DNA from: Streptomyces sp. Tue 6430
GTDB lineage: Bacteria > Actinomycetota > Actinomycetes > Streptomycetales > Streptomycetaceae
Assembly (NCBI GenBank): GCA_021568835.1
Contig: JAKGSH010000010.1
Location: 3,100,001-3,164,000 of the forward strand
Length of the DNA: 64,000 bases
Direction: 5' to 3'
Of this stretch, positions 15,894-24,650 are shown piece after piece; within the stretch, counting starts at the first letter, position 1; every line of letters starts with the position of its first letter. The notes beneath the pieces were generated by a model. It was not told where the DNA came from and did not search any database. It saw only the letters and a list, made by a program, of their open reading frames with translations. The position numbers were made by a program, and so were the translations under genes.

Positions 15894-18584
15894 CTAACCG
15901 CTCGATCCTCCGAAGAAGCCGCCGTTGCCGTTGCCTTTGGTGACATCCCCGGTGTCGCTGGGTGAGGGTGAGGGACTCGTCGTGCCGGTGCCGCCGTCGG
16001 TGTTGCCCCCACCGTTCGCGCCACCCGAGGTGTTGTCGCAACCGAAGAAGTTGTTGCAGGTGTCGCTCGGGGAGGGCGACGGCTCAGGCTGTTGCGTTTC
16101 CGTGGGGGTCGGGGACGGCGAGGGGCTCGCCTCCTCGCTCTCCGTGACCGACGGGCTGGGCGACGGGATCGGGTCCTCGTTGAGGACCTCACCGATGGGC
16201 TGGGGTGTCGGGAAGCTCTTCTTCGGCAGGTTCTTCATGGCCTCGGCCATGTAGTCGTGCCAGATCTCCGCCGGGAACGAGGCACCGTGGATCTTCTTCT
16301 GGCCACCGGTTCCGAACATCTCCAGGAACGTGCGGTTCTTCTTGGTCTCGTCGTCGTCGTACCGGAACATGGTGATCGCGGTCGACAGCTGCGGCGTGTA
16401 GCCGACGAACCAGGCCGACTTGTTGCCGTCGGTGGTACCGGTCTTGCCGGCCACTTCACGGCCGGGCAACTGCGCGGCGGTACCCGTTCCCTTCTCGACC
16501 ACGGTCTTCAGGATGTCCGTGACGTTGTCCGCGACCTTGGAGGTGAACCCCTCGTTCGTCTCGGTCTTGTGCGTGTAGATCACGCCGTCCTGGCTCGTGA
16601 CCTTCTGGACCGAGTAGGGGTCGCGCTGCTTGCCGCTGGCCGCGAAGGTGGCGTAGGAGCCGGCCATCCGGATCGCGCTCGGGTCGGAGATACCGATCGA
16701 GAACGACGGGAAGTCGGCGCCGGTCAGGCTGCTCTCCTTGATGCCGGCGCTGGTGGCGGCCAGCTTCACCTTGTCCAGGCCGACGTCCATGCCCAGCTGG
16801 ACGAAGGCGGAGTTCACCGACTCGCGCATCGCCTCCCGCAGGTCGATCTTGTAGTTGGGCGGGCTGCCGTAGGAGGCCTGGCCGTCGTTGGTCTGCAGCC
16901 ACTCCTCGCCCTTCTCGTTCTTCCAGACCGTCCCGTCGTAGTTCTTGATCTTGAGCTTGTTCTTGCCGCTGAACAGGCTCTCGGGGGAGACGATGGTGCG
17001 CTCGTCCTGGGCCTGCGACGAACCCAGGTCCTTGTCGCGGACGCCCCAGCTCATCGCCGCCGCGAGGACGAACGGCTTGAACGTGGAGCCCACCTGGGCA
17101 CCGGTCTGGTCGGCGTTGTTGGTGAAGTGCTTGGTCGCGTCCTCGCCGCCGTAGATCGCCTCGATGGCGCCGGTGGCCGGATTGACGGACGCTCCGCCGA
17201 ACTGGACGTGGGTGTCCGTCTCGGGGCGTTCCTTCGGCTTGATGTTGGCCTTCTGGACCGCTGAGACGGCCTTCTCCAGTTGCTTGACCTTGTTCCTGTC
17301 GAAGGTTGTGTAGATCGAGTAGCCGCCCTGCTGGAGCTTGTCCTGCGTGATCCCCGTTTCCTTGCTGTGGGTGATCACGTAGCCGTTGGCGAGGTCGACG
17401 AGGTAGCCGGTCTGGCCGCTCAGCTGGGTGTTGGACCGCGGGTTCTCCAGCTTGGGCAGAGTGGTGAACGTGGCCCGCTTCGCGGCGTCCAGGTGCTTGT
17501 ACTCGACCATCTTGTCGAGGGTGTCCTGCATCTGGGCCTGGGCCCGCCTGCGGTTGGCCTCCGGCGTCGCGGCCGCGTCGATGGAGGTGGCGCCGGCGGG
17601 GTCGTAGTAGGTGGCGCCCTTCAGCGTGGCGGCGAGGAAGGCACACTCGCCCTCGTTGAGCTTGATGGCGTCCTTGTCGAAGTACGCGCGGGCGGCGGCC
17701 TGGATGCCGTAGGCGTTGCGCCCGTAGTACGCCGAGTTCAGATAGCCCTCGATGATGTCGTTCTTGTCCTCCTCCGCGCCGACCTTTATCGACACGAAGA
17801 TCTCCTTGAACTTCCGGGAGATCGTCTGGGACTGGTCGTTCAGCATGGCGTTCTTGACGTACTGCTGGGTGATGGTGGAGCCGCCCTGGGTCTGTCCGCC
17901 CCGCGCCATGTTGAACACCGCGCGCGCGATGCCCTTGGGGTCGATGCCGCTGTCGTCGTAGAACGTCTTGTTCTCCTGCGAGATCACCGCCCAGCGCATC
18001 GCCTCGGGGATCTGCGAGAGATCGATGATCTGGCGGTTCGTCTCACCACCGGTGGCAACCATCTGGGTGCCGTCGCTCCAGTAGTAGACGTTGTTCTGCG
18101 CGGTGGCGGTCTCGTCGACCTTCGGGATGCCGACCATGGCGTACCCGACGCCCGCCACGGCGACCAGGCTGCCCATGAAGCCGATGAACAGGCCGGTGAC
18201 GAGCTTCCAGGACGGCACCCAGCGCCGCCAGCCGTACTTGTCGGCGCGCGGATAGTCGATCAGGCGTTTCTTGGCGGGTGCCGGACGCCCTCTGCCCCGG
18301 CCCGGAGGACCGGACGGTCCGCCTCGGCGGCCTCCTGCCGGCTCGGCGGCTCTGCGCCGGCCACCCGCGCTCCTCTGTACCGCGCGCCGGGCGTCGGCGC
18401 GGCCACCGGACGACGGGTCCTCGCCTCCCGGCCCGTGGAAACCCGACCCGTACGAGTCGGAAGGAGACCCGGTGGCGCCTCGCGGTGCCGCACGGCGGCC
18501 GGAGGACGAGCCGGACTGGCCGCGTCGGGCCGCGGCACGTCCGCCTTCCTGCGGCTGCGGCGGTTTGCGACGGTGCTCGCTCAT
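15894..18584 (-). CDS. Class A penicillin-binding protein (bifunctional transglycosylase/transpeptidase)
   Basis: 896 residues. Order: Arg/Pro-rich cytoplasmic tail (1-125), one membrane segment (WKLVTGLFIGFMGSLVAVAGVGY), GT51 transglycosylase domain (AVISQENKTFYDDSGIDPKG with the catalytic Glu, GGSTITQQYVKNA), then the penicillin-binding domain with STFK in GSTFKPF, SVN in ESVNSAF and KTGTT. A low-complexity Ser/Pro/Thr then Gly-rich tail of about 90 residues ends the protein. It polymerises and cross-links peptidoglycan outside the membrane. ATG 18584 follows GAGGAG; the extension to 18680 is not supported. Confidence 0.93.
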   Translation of the reverse strand: MSEHRRKPPQPQEGGRAAARRGQSGSSSGRRAAPRGATGSPSDSYGSGFHGPGGEDPSSGGRADARRAVQRSAGGRRRAAEPAGGRRGGPSGPPGRGRGRPAPAKKRLIDYPRADKYGWRRWVPSWKLVTGLFIGFMGSLVAVAGVGYAMVGIPKVDETATAQNNVYYWSDGTQMVATGGETNRQIIDLSQIPEAMRWAVISQENKTFYDDSGIDPKGIARAVFNMARGGQTQGGSTITQQYVKNAMLNDQSQTISRKFKEIFVSIKVGAEEDKNDIIEGYLNSAYYGRNAYGIQAAARAYFDKDAIKLNEGECAFLAATLKGATYYDPAGATSIDAAATPEANRRRAQAQMQDTLDKMVEYKHLDAAKRATFTTLPKLENPRSNTQLSGQTGYLVDLANGYVITHSKETGITQDKLQQGGYSIYTTFDRNKVKQLEKAVSAVQKANIKPKERPETDTHVQFGGASVNPATGAIEAIYGGEDATKHFTNNADQTGAQVGSTFKPFVLAAAMSWGVRDKDLGSSQAQDERTIVSPESLFSGKNKLKIKNYDGTVWKNEKGEEWLQTNDGQASYGSPPNYKIDLREAMRESVNSAFVQLGMDVGLDKVKLAATSAGIKESSLTGADFPSFSIGISDPSAIRMAGSYATFAASGKQRDPYSVQKVTSQDGVIYTHKTETNEGFTSKVADNVTDILKTVVEKGTGTAAQLPGREVAGKTGTTDGNKSAWFVGYTPQLSTAITMFRYDDDETKKNRTFLEMFGTGGQKKIHGASFPAEIWHDYMAEAMKNLPKKSFPTPQPIGEVLNEDPIPSPSPSVTESEEASPSPSPTPTETQQPEPSPSPSDTCNNFFGCDNTSGGANGGGNTDGGTGTTSPSPSPSDTGDVTKGNGNGGFFGGSSG

Positions 18585-18880
18585 CGAACGACTACTCCTC
18601 GGGCAGGCGCATCCGTGCGCGCCTGGAAACGGCGGCTGGTTTCCTGTCCCCCCGAAGTACGGATGGGGTCGCTGGCGCATTCACCCGTACCGCACCGGGG
18701 AACTCGACGCCCCCCGGCGTCTCGCGAGTCCCGGTGATTTGCATGGCGCACAGACTACGCACCCTCAAAACCCGTCCAGCTCCGAAGTTCATCTCAAACC
18801 AGGCAACTTGCCCGCAATGAATCCGTGATGTGATCCCGTTCACTATCTCCCCCCTTGTCCCGGCCACGGGGCCGTTCTAT

Positions 18881-18913
18881 CGTGCTGATGTATCGAGTCG
18901 ATACATCAGCACG
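18881..18913. promoter_or_regulatory. Perfect 33-bp palindrome, candidate PadR operator
   Basis: Arms CGTGCTGATGTATCGA and TCGATACATCAGCACG around a single central G. It contains the PadR-type ATGT...ACAT core (ATGT 18888-18891, ACAT 18903-18906). It lies 56 bp before the padR start, so autoregulation of the padR-ino1 unit is likely. The remainder of the 384-bp gap to the PBP start shows no other clear signal. Confidence 0.8.
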
Positions 18914-18968
18914 GCATAAGACCGTCAGCGGGCCCGTCTCCACGGGGCGCGGGAGAGAGGAGGCGACG

Positions 18969-19652
18969 ATGAGCCGGCGTTCCGGAATCCTCGAGTTCGC
19001 CGTCCTCGGACTGCTCCGCGAGTCCCCGATGCACGGCTACGAGCTGCGCAAACGACTCAATACCTCGCTGGGCGTGTTCCGTGCCTTCAGCTACGGAACC
19101 CTCTACCCCTGCCTCAAGACGCTCGTCGCCAACGGCTGGTTGATCGAAGAAGCGGGAAACAGCCCGGAGGACGCCCTGGCCGCTCCGCTCACCGGACGCC
19201 GCGCCAAGATCGTCTACCGGCTGACGGCAGAAGGTAAGGAGCACTTCGAGGAACTTCTCTCCCAGACGGGCCCGGACGCGTACGAGGACGAGACCTTCGC
19301 CGCTCGCTTCGCCTTCTTCGGCCAGACCTCCCGCGATGTGCGCATGCGCGTCCTGGAGGGCCGTCGCAGCCGCCTGGAGGAGCGCCTCGAGAAGATGCGC
19401 GCCTCTCTGGCGCGCACCAGGGAGCGCCTCGACGACTACACGCTTGAGCTCCAGCGCCACGGAATGGAGTCCGTGGAGCGCGAAGTGCGCTGGCTGAACG
19501 AGCTCATCGAGAGCGAGCGGGCCGGACGGGACCTGAAGGGGTCCGGTCCCGGGGGATCCGCTCAGCAGAACACCACATCTGGATCGACGGGCGGCCTGCC
19601 CCGTCCCGGGGAGACCCCCGGGACGGATACGCCCGGCGAAACCGCCACGTGA
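18969..19652 (+). CDS. PadR-family transcriptional regulator
   Basis: 227 residues. The N-terminal winged helix has the classic PadR pattern ILEFAVLGLLRESPMHGYELRKRL, FSYGTLYPCLKTLVANGWL and a wing RRAKIVYRLTAEG. A helical C-terminal dimerisation domain follows (to about residue 180), then a Gly/Pro/Thr-rich tail. ATG 18969 follows GGAGGCGACG. ino1 starts 44 bp after its stop, so they probably form one operon controlled at the perfect palindrome upstream. This gene pair is conserved in Streptomyces, suggesting the regulator senses inositol status or a related signal (inference). Confidence 0.9.
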   Translation: MSRRSGILEFAVLGLLRESPMHGYELRKRLNTSLGVFRAFSYGTLYPCLKTLVANGWLIEEAGNSPEDALAAPLTGRRAKIVYRLTAEGKEHFEELLSQTGPDAYEDETFAARFAFFGQTSRDVRMRVLEGRRSRLEERLEKMRASLARTRERLDDYTLELQRHGMESVEREVRWLNELIESERAGRDLKGSGPGGSAQQNTTSGSTGGLPRPGETPGTDTPGETAT

Positions 19653-19696
19653 GAGCCCACTCAGGGCCTCACTCGTACACACAGGGAGCAACCGGA

Positions 19697-20779
19697 ATGG
19701 GTTCGGTTCGCGTAGCCATCGTCGGCGTGGGCAACTGCGCGGCGTCGCTGGTGCAGGGCGTCGAGTACTACAAGGACGCCGACCCGGCGTCCAAGGTCCC
19801 GGGCTTGATGCACGTGCAGTTCGGGGACTACCACGTCGGCGACGTCGAGTTCGTCGCCGCCTTCGACGTCGACGCGAAGAAGGTCGGCCTCGACCTCTCG
19901 GACGCCATCGGTGCCAGCGAGAACAACACCATCAAGATCTGCGACGTCCCGAACAAGGGCGTCACGGTCCAGCGCGGCCACACCCTGGACGGTCTCGGTA
20001 AGTACTACCGCGAGACCATCGAGGAGTCCGCCGAGACGCCGGTCGACGTCGTCCAGATCCTCAAGGACCGCCAGGTCGACGTCCTCGTCTGCTACCTGCC
20101 CGTCGGTTCCGAGGACGCGGCGAAGTTCTACGCCCAGTGCGCCATCGACGCCAAGGTCGCCTTCGTCAACGCCCTCCCGGTCTTCATCGCCGGCACCAAG
20201 GAGTGGGCGGACAAGTTCACCGAGGCCGGCGTGCCGATCATCGGTGACGACATCAAGTCCCAGGTCGGCGCCACCATCACGCACCGTGTGATGGCGAAGC
20301 TGTTCGAGGACCGCGGCGTCCGGCTCGAGCGCACCATGCAGCTCAACGTCGGCGGCAACATGGACTTCAAGAACATGCTGGAGCGCGACCGCCTCGAGTC
20401 CAAGAAGATCTCGAAGACGCAGGCCGTCACCTCGCAGATCCCCGACCGCGACATGGGCGAGAAGAACGTCCACATCGGTCCCTCGGACTACGTGGCCTGG
20501 CTCGACGACCGCAAGTGGGCGTACGTCCGTCTCGAGGGCCGTGCCTTCGGTGACGTTCCGCTGAACCTGGAGTACAAGCTCGAGGTCTGGGACTCCCCGA
20601 ACTCCGCGGGTGTCATCATCGACGCCCTGCGCGCCGCGAAGATCGCCAAGGACCGCGGCATCGGCGGCCCGATCCTGTCGGCGTCGAGCTACTTCATGAA
20701 GTCCCCGCCGGTCCAGTACTTCGACGACGAGGCCTACGAGAACGTCGAGAAGTTCATCCGCGGCGAAGTCGAGCGCTGA
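19697..20779 (+). CDS. ino1: Inositol-3-phosphate synthase
   Basis: 360 residues, the length of the short actinobacterial/archaeal form. The Rossmann NAD site is VRVAIVGVGNCAASLVQG at the N terminus; the catalytic core includes GDDIKSQVGATITHR, LNVGGNMDFKNM and the lysine-containing SKKISKTQAV. It converts glucose-6-phosphate to inositol-3-phosphate, the precursor of mycothiol and phosphatidylinositol lipids. It is transcribed with the PadR gene. Two possible terminators follow the stop codon. Confidence 0.95.
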   Translation: MGSVRVAIVGVGNCAASLVQGVEYYKDADPASKVPGLMHVQFGDYHVGDVEFVAAFDVDAKKVGLDLSDAIGASENNTIKICDVPNKGVTVQRGHTLDGLGKYYRETIEESAETPVDVVQILKDRQVDVLVCYLPVGSEDAAKFYAQCAIDAKVAFVNALPVFIAGTKEWADKFTEAGVPIIGDDIKSQVGATITHRVMAKLFEDRGVRLERTMQLNVGGNMDFKNMLERDRLESKKISKTQAVTSQIPDRDMGEKNVHIGPSDYVAWLDDRKWAYVRLEGRAFGDVPLNLEYKLEVWDSPNSAGVIIDALRAAKIAKDRGIGGPILSASSYFMKSPPVQYFDDEAYENVEKFIRGEVER

Positions 20780-20791
20780 TTCGACCGGGCA

Positions 20792-20824
20792 CGGCGCGCG
20801 GACTCGACCAGGGGTCGCGCGCCG
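20792..20824 (+). terminator. Probable terminator of the padR-ino1 unit
   Basis: GC-rich stem CGGCGCGCGGAC / GTCGCGCGCCG with one bulged base and a 10-base loop, 13 bp after the ino1 stop. A second, weaker hairpin (CCCCCGG / CCGGGGG, 20892-20914) follows. Confidence 0.55.
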
Positions 20825-20941
20825 GCTCGGCACGGCACACCGCGCTGCGTCCGGCAGCGCTGAAATTCGCTCCTGCCAGGGCTGACGAGGTCCCCCGGGT
20901 CATGTGATCCGGGGGCTTCGCCGTATGTGAGGCTGTCCTCC

Positions 20942-22204
20942 ATGGCCGTCGTCCGCGATCTGCGCGTCCTGCTGCGCTTCGGGAACTTCCGGCGCCTGCT
21001 CGCAGTGCGGCTCCTCTCCCAGTGCGCTGACGGCGTCTACCAGGTCGCGCTCGCGGCCTACGTCGTCTTCTCCCCGGAGAAACAGACCTCGGCCACCGCG
21101 GTCGCCTCCGCGATGGCCGTGCTGCTCCTCCCGTACTCCCTGGTCGGCCCCTTCGCCGGTGTCCTGCTGGACCGCTGGCGCCGCCGCCAGGTGTTCCTCT
21201 ACGGCAACCTCCTACGGTCCCTGCTGTCCTCGGTCACGGCCGCCCTGATCGTCAGCGGCGTTCCCGACTGGCTCTTCTACGCCTCCGCTCTCTGCGTCAC
21301 CGCGGTCAACCGCTTCGTCCTCGCCGGTCTGTCGGCGGCGCTGCCGCGCGTGGTCGACACCGAGCGCCTGGTCATCGCCAATTCCCTCTCACCGACGGCA
21401 GGCACGCTCGCCGCGACCGTCGGGGGAGGGCTCGCCTTCATGGTCCGGCTGCTGGCCGCCGACTCCGACGCCGCCGTCGTCCTGCTGGGCTCGGCGCTGT
21501 ACCTGTGCGCCGCCCTGGTGTCCCTGCGCCTGGCGGTGGATCTGCTGGGCCCCGAACGGGACCGGATCCCGCCCCATCTCATGGCCACCCTCCGCGGAAC
21601 GGCCCGCGGTCTGACGGCCGGCCTACGGCACCTCGCCGAGCCGGGCCGCCGCCAGGCCGCCTGGGCACTCGGCGCGATCACGCTGATGCGGTTCTGCTAC
21701 GGCGCCCTGACCGTCATGACGCTGATGCTCTGCCGGTACGCCTGGTCCTCCGACCCGGAGGAGGGCCTGGCCCTGCTGGGGCTGGCGGTGGGCATCGCGG
21801 GCGTGGGCTTCTTCGTGGCGGCCGTGGTGACCCCGTCCGCCACCGGGCGTCTGGGCCCGGGCCACTGGATCGTCGTCTGCTCGGCCGTGGCCGCCGTGCT
21901 GGAACTCGCGCTGATGCTTCCGTTCGCCGAAGCCACCGCGTTCGTCGCGGCCTTCGTCCTGGGGCTCGTCACCCAGGGCGCGAAGATCGCCACCGACACC
22001 ATCGTCCAGTTCTCCGTGGAAGACAGCTTCCGCGGCCGCGTCTTCTCCCTCTACGACGTGCTGTTCAACGTCGCCTTCGTGGGCGCCGCCGGAGTGGCCG
22101 CCCTGATGTTGCCGCCGGACGGGCGTTCCGCGGTCCTGGTGGTCACGGTCGCCGTTATCTACGGATCCGTTTCTGCCGTTATGGCAAGATTTGAACGCCA
22201 GTAA
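20942..22204 (+). CDS. MFS transporter
   Basis: 420 residues from ATG 20942, with about 12 membrane segments and a motif-A-like loop GVLLDRWRRRQVFLYGN between helices 2 and 3. This matches the MFS group often annotated as enterobactin-exporter-like (EntS-like), but the cargo is unknown. An in-frame GTG at 20927 would add five residues; GAGG lies at a usable distance before ATG 20942. It lies in a plus-strand run between ino1 and a small anchored protein. Confidence 0.82.
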   Translation: MAVVRDLRVLLRFGNFRRLLAVRLLSQCADGVYQVALAAYVVFSPEKQTSATAVASAMAVLLLPYSLVGPFAGVLLDRWRRRQVFLYGNLLRSLLSSVTAALIVSGVPDWLFYASALCVTAVNRFVLAGLSAALPRVVDTERLVIANSLSPTAGTLAATVGGGLAFMVRLLAADSDAAVVLLGSALYLCAALVSLRLAVDLLGPERDRIPPHLMATLRGTARGLTAGLRHLAEPGRRQAAWALGAITLMRFCYGALTVMTLMLCRYAWSSDPEEGLALLGLAVGIAGVGFFVAAVVTPSATGRLGPGHWIVVCSAVAAVLELALMLPFAEATAFVAAFVLGLVTQGAKIATDTIVQFSVEDSFRGRVFSLYDVLFNVAFVGAAGVAALMLPPDGRSAVLVVTVAVIYGSVSAVMARFERQ

Positions 22205-22329
22205 GTGTCACATCAATGCCACAGACCTCCCCTGGGCTACAGCGTTGTCAGTGGTGGCCGGTAATTTACGTGCGTCTTATCTCGCGTCTCACACGCGTCG
22301 CACACCTATGTTCTCTAGGGGGACCCCCA

Positions 22330-22827
22330 GTGACGACTCCGCCGCCCCAGGGCCAGAATCCGTTCGCGCAGCAGGGCCAGCAGCCCTACGGCCAGCCGCA
22401 GGGCCAGGCTCCGTACCCGCAGCAGCCCGGCTTCCCGCAGCAGCCTGCCGCCCCCTACGGCGCGGTCCCCCCGGCGCCGCCCAGCCGCAAGGTCAGCTTC
22501 AAGCTGATCAAGACCATCGTGATCGTCCTGGTCGTCATCGGCGCGGGCATCGCCGCCTTCATATCGAGCCGGGACGACGCCAACACCGCGGCGATCGGCG
22601 ACTGCATGCACCGCGGCAGCACCAACGACAACGACCCCGATCTCGAGGTCGTCGAGTGCAGCTCGTCGAAGGCCCAGTACGTGGTGCTGGCCAAGGTCAA
22701 GGGCGACTTCTCCCAGGTCAGCGCCGAGACCAAATGTGCTGCGGAGGCCAAGGACTTCCAGTACACGTACACCGAGACCGGTGACGGCAGTAACTTCCTG
22801 CTCTGCCTGAAGGACTACTCGAAGTAA
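22330..22827 (+). CDS. Small anchored protein with Gln/Pro-rich N terminus (LppU-like)
   Basis: 165 residues from GTG 22330, preceded by AGGGGGA. Residues 1-55 are a Pro/Gln/Gly-rich cytoplasmic stretch, residues about 60-78 a membrane anchor (LIKTIVIVLVVIGAGIAAFI), and the rest an extracytoplasmic domain with four cysteines (GDCMH, VECSS, TKCAA, LLCLK) that could form two disulphides. This resembles LppU/SCO3897-type proteins of unknown function. The frame can be extended to 22216, but the extension lacks coding character. It is convergent with cca across two parS hairpins. Confidence 0.78.
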   Translation: MTTPPPQGQNPFAQQGQQPYGQPQGQAPYPQQPGFPQQPAAPYGAVPPAPPSRKVSFKLIKTIVIVLVVIGAGIAAFISSRDDANTAAIGDCMHRGSTNDNDPDLEVVECSSSKAQYVVLAKVKGDFSQVSAETKCAAEAKDFQYTYTETGDGSNFLLCLKDYSK

Positions 22828-22850
22828 GGCAGTCGCAGAGGACGGGCGGT

Positions 22851-22864
22851 GTTTCACGTGAAAC
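22851..22864. other. parS site inside a near-palindrome
   Basis: Exact GTTTCACGTGAAAC flanked by GGGCGGT (22844-22850) and GCCGCCC (22865-22871), which pair apart from one T-G position. It lies in the gap between convergent genes. Confidence 0.94.
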
Positions 22865-22895
22865 GCCGCCCCTCAGTGCATCCGGGCAGGGGCGT

Positions 22896-22909
22896 GTTTC
22901 ACGTGAAAC
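22896..22909. other. parS site at the centre of a 36-bp perfect palindrome
   Basis: Exact GTTTCACGTGAAAC; the flanks GGCAGGGGCGT and ACGCCCCTGCC extend it to a perfect palindrome at 22885-22920. It ends 8 bp from the cca stop codon and could also terminate transcription from both convergent genes. Confidence 0.95.
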
Positions 22910-22927
22910 ACGCCCCTGCCGCACATC

Positions 22928-24421
22928 TCAGGCTTCCTTGGCCCACCACTCCTGGAGCGCCGCCACCGCTGCGTCGTACTCCATCGGACCGTTCTCCAGA
23001 CGGAGTTCGAGCAGGTACTTGTAGGCCTTGCCCACGGCAGGGCCGGGACCGACGCCAAGGATCTCCATGATCTGGTTGCCGTCGAGGTCCGGACGGATCG
23101 CGTCCAGCTCCTCCTGTTCCTTCAGCTCGTCGATGCGCTCCTCCAACCCGTCGTACGCACGCGAGAGCGCGGTCGCCCTGCGCTTGTTGCGCGTCGTGCA
23201 GTCGGATCGAGTCAGCTTGTGGAGACGCTCAAGAAGCGGCCCGGCGTCCCGTACGTACCGGCGGACGGCGGAGTCCGTCCATTCACCGGTGCCGTAGCCG
23301 TGGAAGCGCAGGTGGAGTTCGACCAGGCGCGAGACGTCCTTCACCAGTTCGTTGGAGTACTTCAGCGTGGTCATGCGCTTCTTGGTCATCTTCGCGCCGA
23401 CCACCTCGTGGTGGTGGAAGGAGACCCGGCCGTCCTTCTCGAACCGGCGGGTTCGCGGCTTGCCGATGTCGTGCAACAGCGCTGCCAGACGGAGGGTGAG
23501 GTCAGGGCCGTCCTTCTCCAGCGCGATTGCCTGCTCCAGGACGATCAGCGTGTGCTCGTAGACGTCCTTGTGCCGGTGATGTTCGTCGCTCTCCAACCGC
23601 AGGGCGGGCAACTCCGGCAGCACGTACTCGGCGAGCCCGGTGTCGACCAGCAGAGTCAGGCCCTTGCGGGGATACGCGGAAAGGATCAGCTTGTTCAACT
23701 CGTCCCGCACCCGCTCGGCCGAGACGATCTCGAGCCGGCCGGCCATCTCGGTCATCGCCGTGATGACCTCCGGGGCCACCTCGAAGTCGAGCTGGGCGGC
23801 GAAGCGGGCCGCGCGCATCATCCGCAGCGGATCGTCCGAGAAGGACTCTTCCGGCGTGCCCGGGGTGCGCAGCACTCGCGCGGCGAGATCTCGGAGGCCG
23901 CCGTGCGGGTCGATGAACTCCTTCTCCGGGAGTGCCACGGCCATCGCGTTCACCGTGAAGTCCCGCCGCACCAGGTCCTGCTCGATGGAGTCGCCGTACG
24001 ACACCTCGGGCTTGCGGGACGTGCGGTCGTAGGCCTCCGACCGGTAGGTGGTCACCTCGATCTGGAAGCTTCGATCGACATCTCCGACGCGGGCGTCCTT
24101 CTGCGCGCCCACCGTGCCGAAGGCGATCCCGACCTCCCACACGGCGTCCGCCCAGGGCCGGACGATCTTCAGCACGTCCTCGGGGCGAGCGTCCGTCGTG
24201 AAGTCGAGATCGTTGCCGAGTCGGCCGAGCAGCGCGTCCCTGACAGAGCCTCCGACCAGGGCGAGTGAGAACCCCGCTTCCTGGAAACGGCGGGCGAGGT
24301 CGTCGGCGACAGGAGCCACCCGCAGCAGCTCACTGACCGCGCGATGCTGCACCTGACTCAGGGCACTGAGGTTGTCTTCGTTGGCGTTCGGCACAACAGA
24401 AGAGGGTACGTGGCCCGGCAT
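22928..24421 (-). CDS. cca: CCA tRNA nucleotidyltransferase
   Basis: 497 residues from ATG 24421. The nucleotidyltransferase head has LVGGSVRDALLGRLGNDLDFTTDARPED (Gly loop and DxD metal site) and RRDFTVNAMAV; the neck/body follows, and an HD domain is present (LLHDIGKPRTR, FHHHEVVGA). It adds or repairs the 3' CCA of tRNAs; notably tRNA-Ala in this window lacks an encoded CCA. The start is uncertain: GTG 24394 (MPNANEDN...) is an equally plausible start and neither has a clear ribosome site. It is divergent from the DUF6049 gene, an arrangement conserved across actinobacteria. Confidence 0.94.
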   Translation of the reverse strand: MPGHVPSSVVPNANEDNLSALSQVQHRAVSELLRVAPVADDLARRFQEAGFSLALVGGSVRDALLGRLGNDLDFTTDARPEDVLKIVRPWADAVWEVGIAFGTVGAQKDARVGDVDRSFQIEVTTYRSEAYDRTSRKPEVSYGDSIEQDLVRRDFTVNAMAVALPEKEFIDPHGGLRDLAARVLRTPGTPEESFSDDPLRMMRAARFAAQLDFEVAPEVITAMTEMAGRLEIVSAERVRDELNKLILSAYPRKGLTLLVDTGLAEYVLPELPALRLESDEHHRHKDVYEHTLIVLEQAIALEKDGPDLTLRLAALLHDIGKPRTRRFEKDGRVSFHHHEVVGAKMTKKRMTTLKYSNELVKDVSRLVELHLRFHGYGTGEWTDSAVRRYVRDAGPLLERLHKLTRSDCTTRNKRRATALSRAYDGLEERIDELKEQEELDAIRPDLDGNQIMEILGVGPGPAVGKAYKYLLELRLENGPMEYDAAVAALQEWWAKEA

Positions 24422-24650
24422 GGCACGGGCGCCCCTATAAAGGGGACAGCCACCTCGCCCAAAAGCCACGCAATCGGCTTCTTTCGTGACATATAAGACC
24501 GTCTTTCCCGTACATGCCCATAGAGGACGTGTGGCCGGTCGCAGCTGATCTTGGGGAGCAGACCGCGGCACTTACCCTCAGCGGGCATCGTTACCATGCG
24601 TGGACGCACATACCGACGACCACTGACGACGACGAGGGACGGACGAGCGC

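Noticed and set aside
18856..18968. padR start upstream of ATG 18969
   Set aside because: The extension would translate the perfect operator palindrome; ATG 18969 has a ribosome site and matches the family start.
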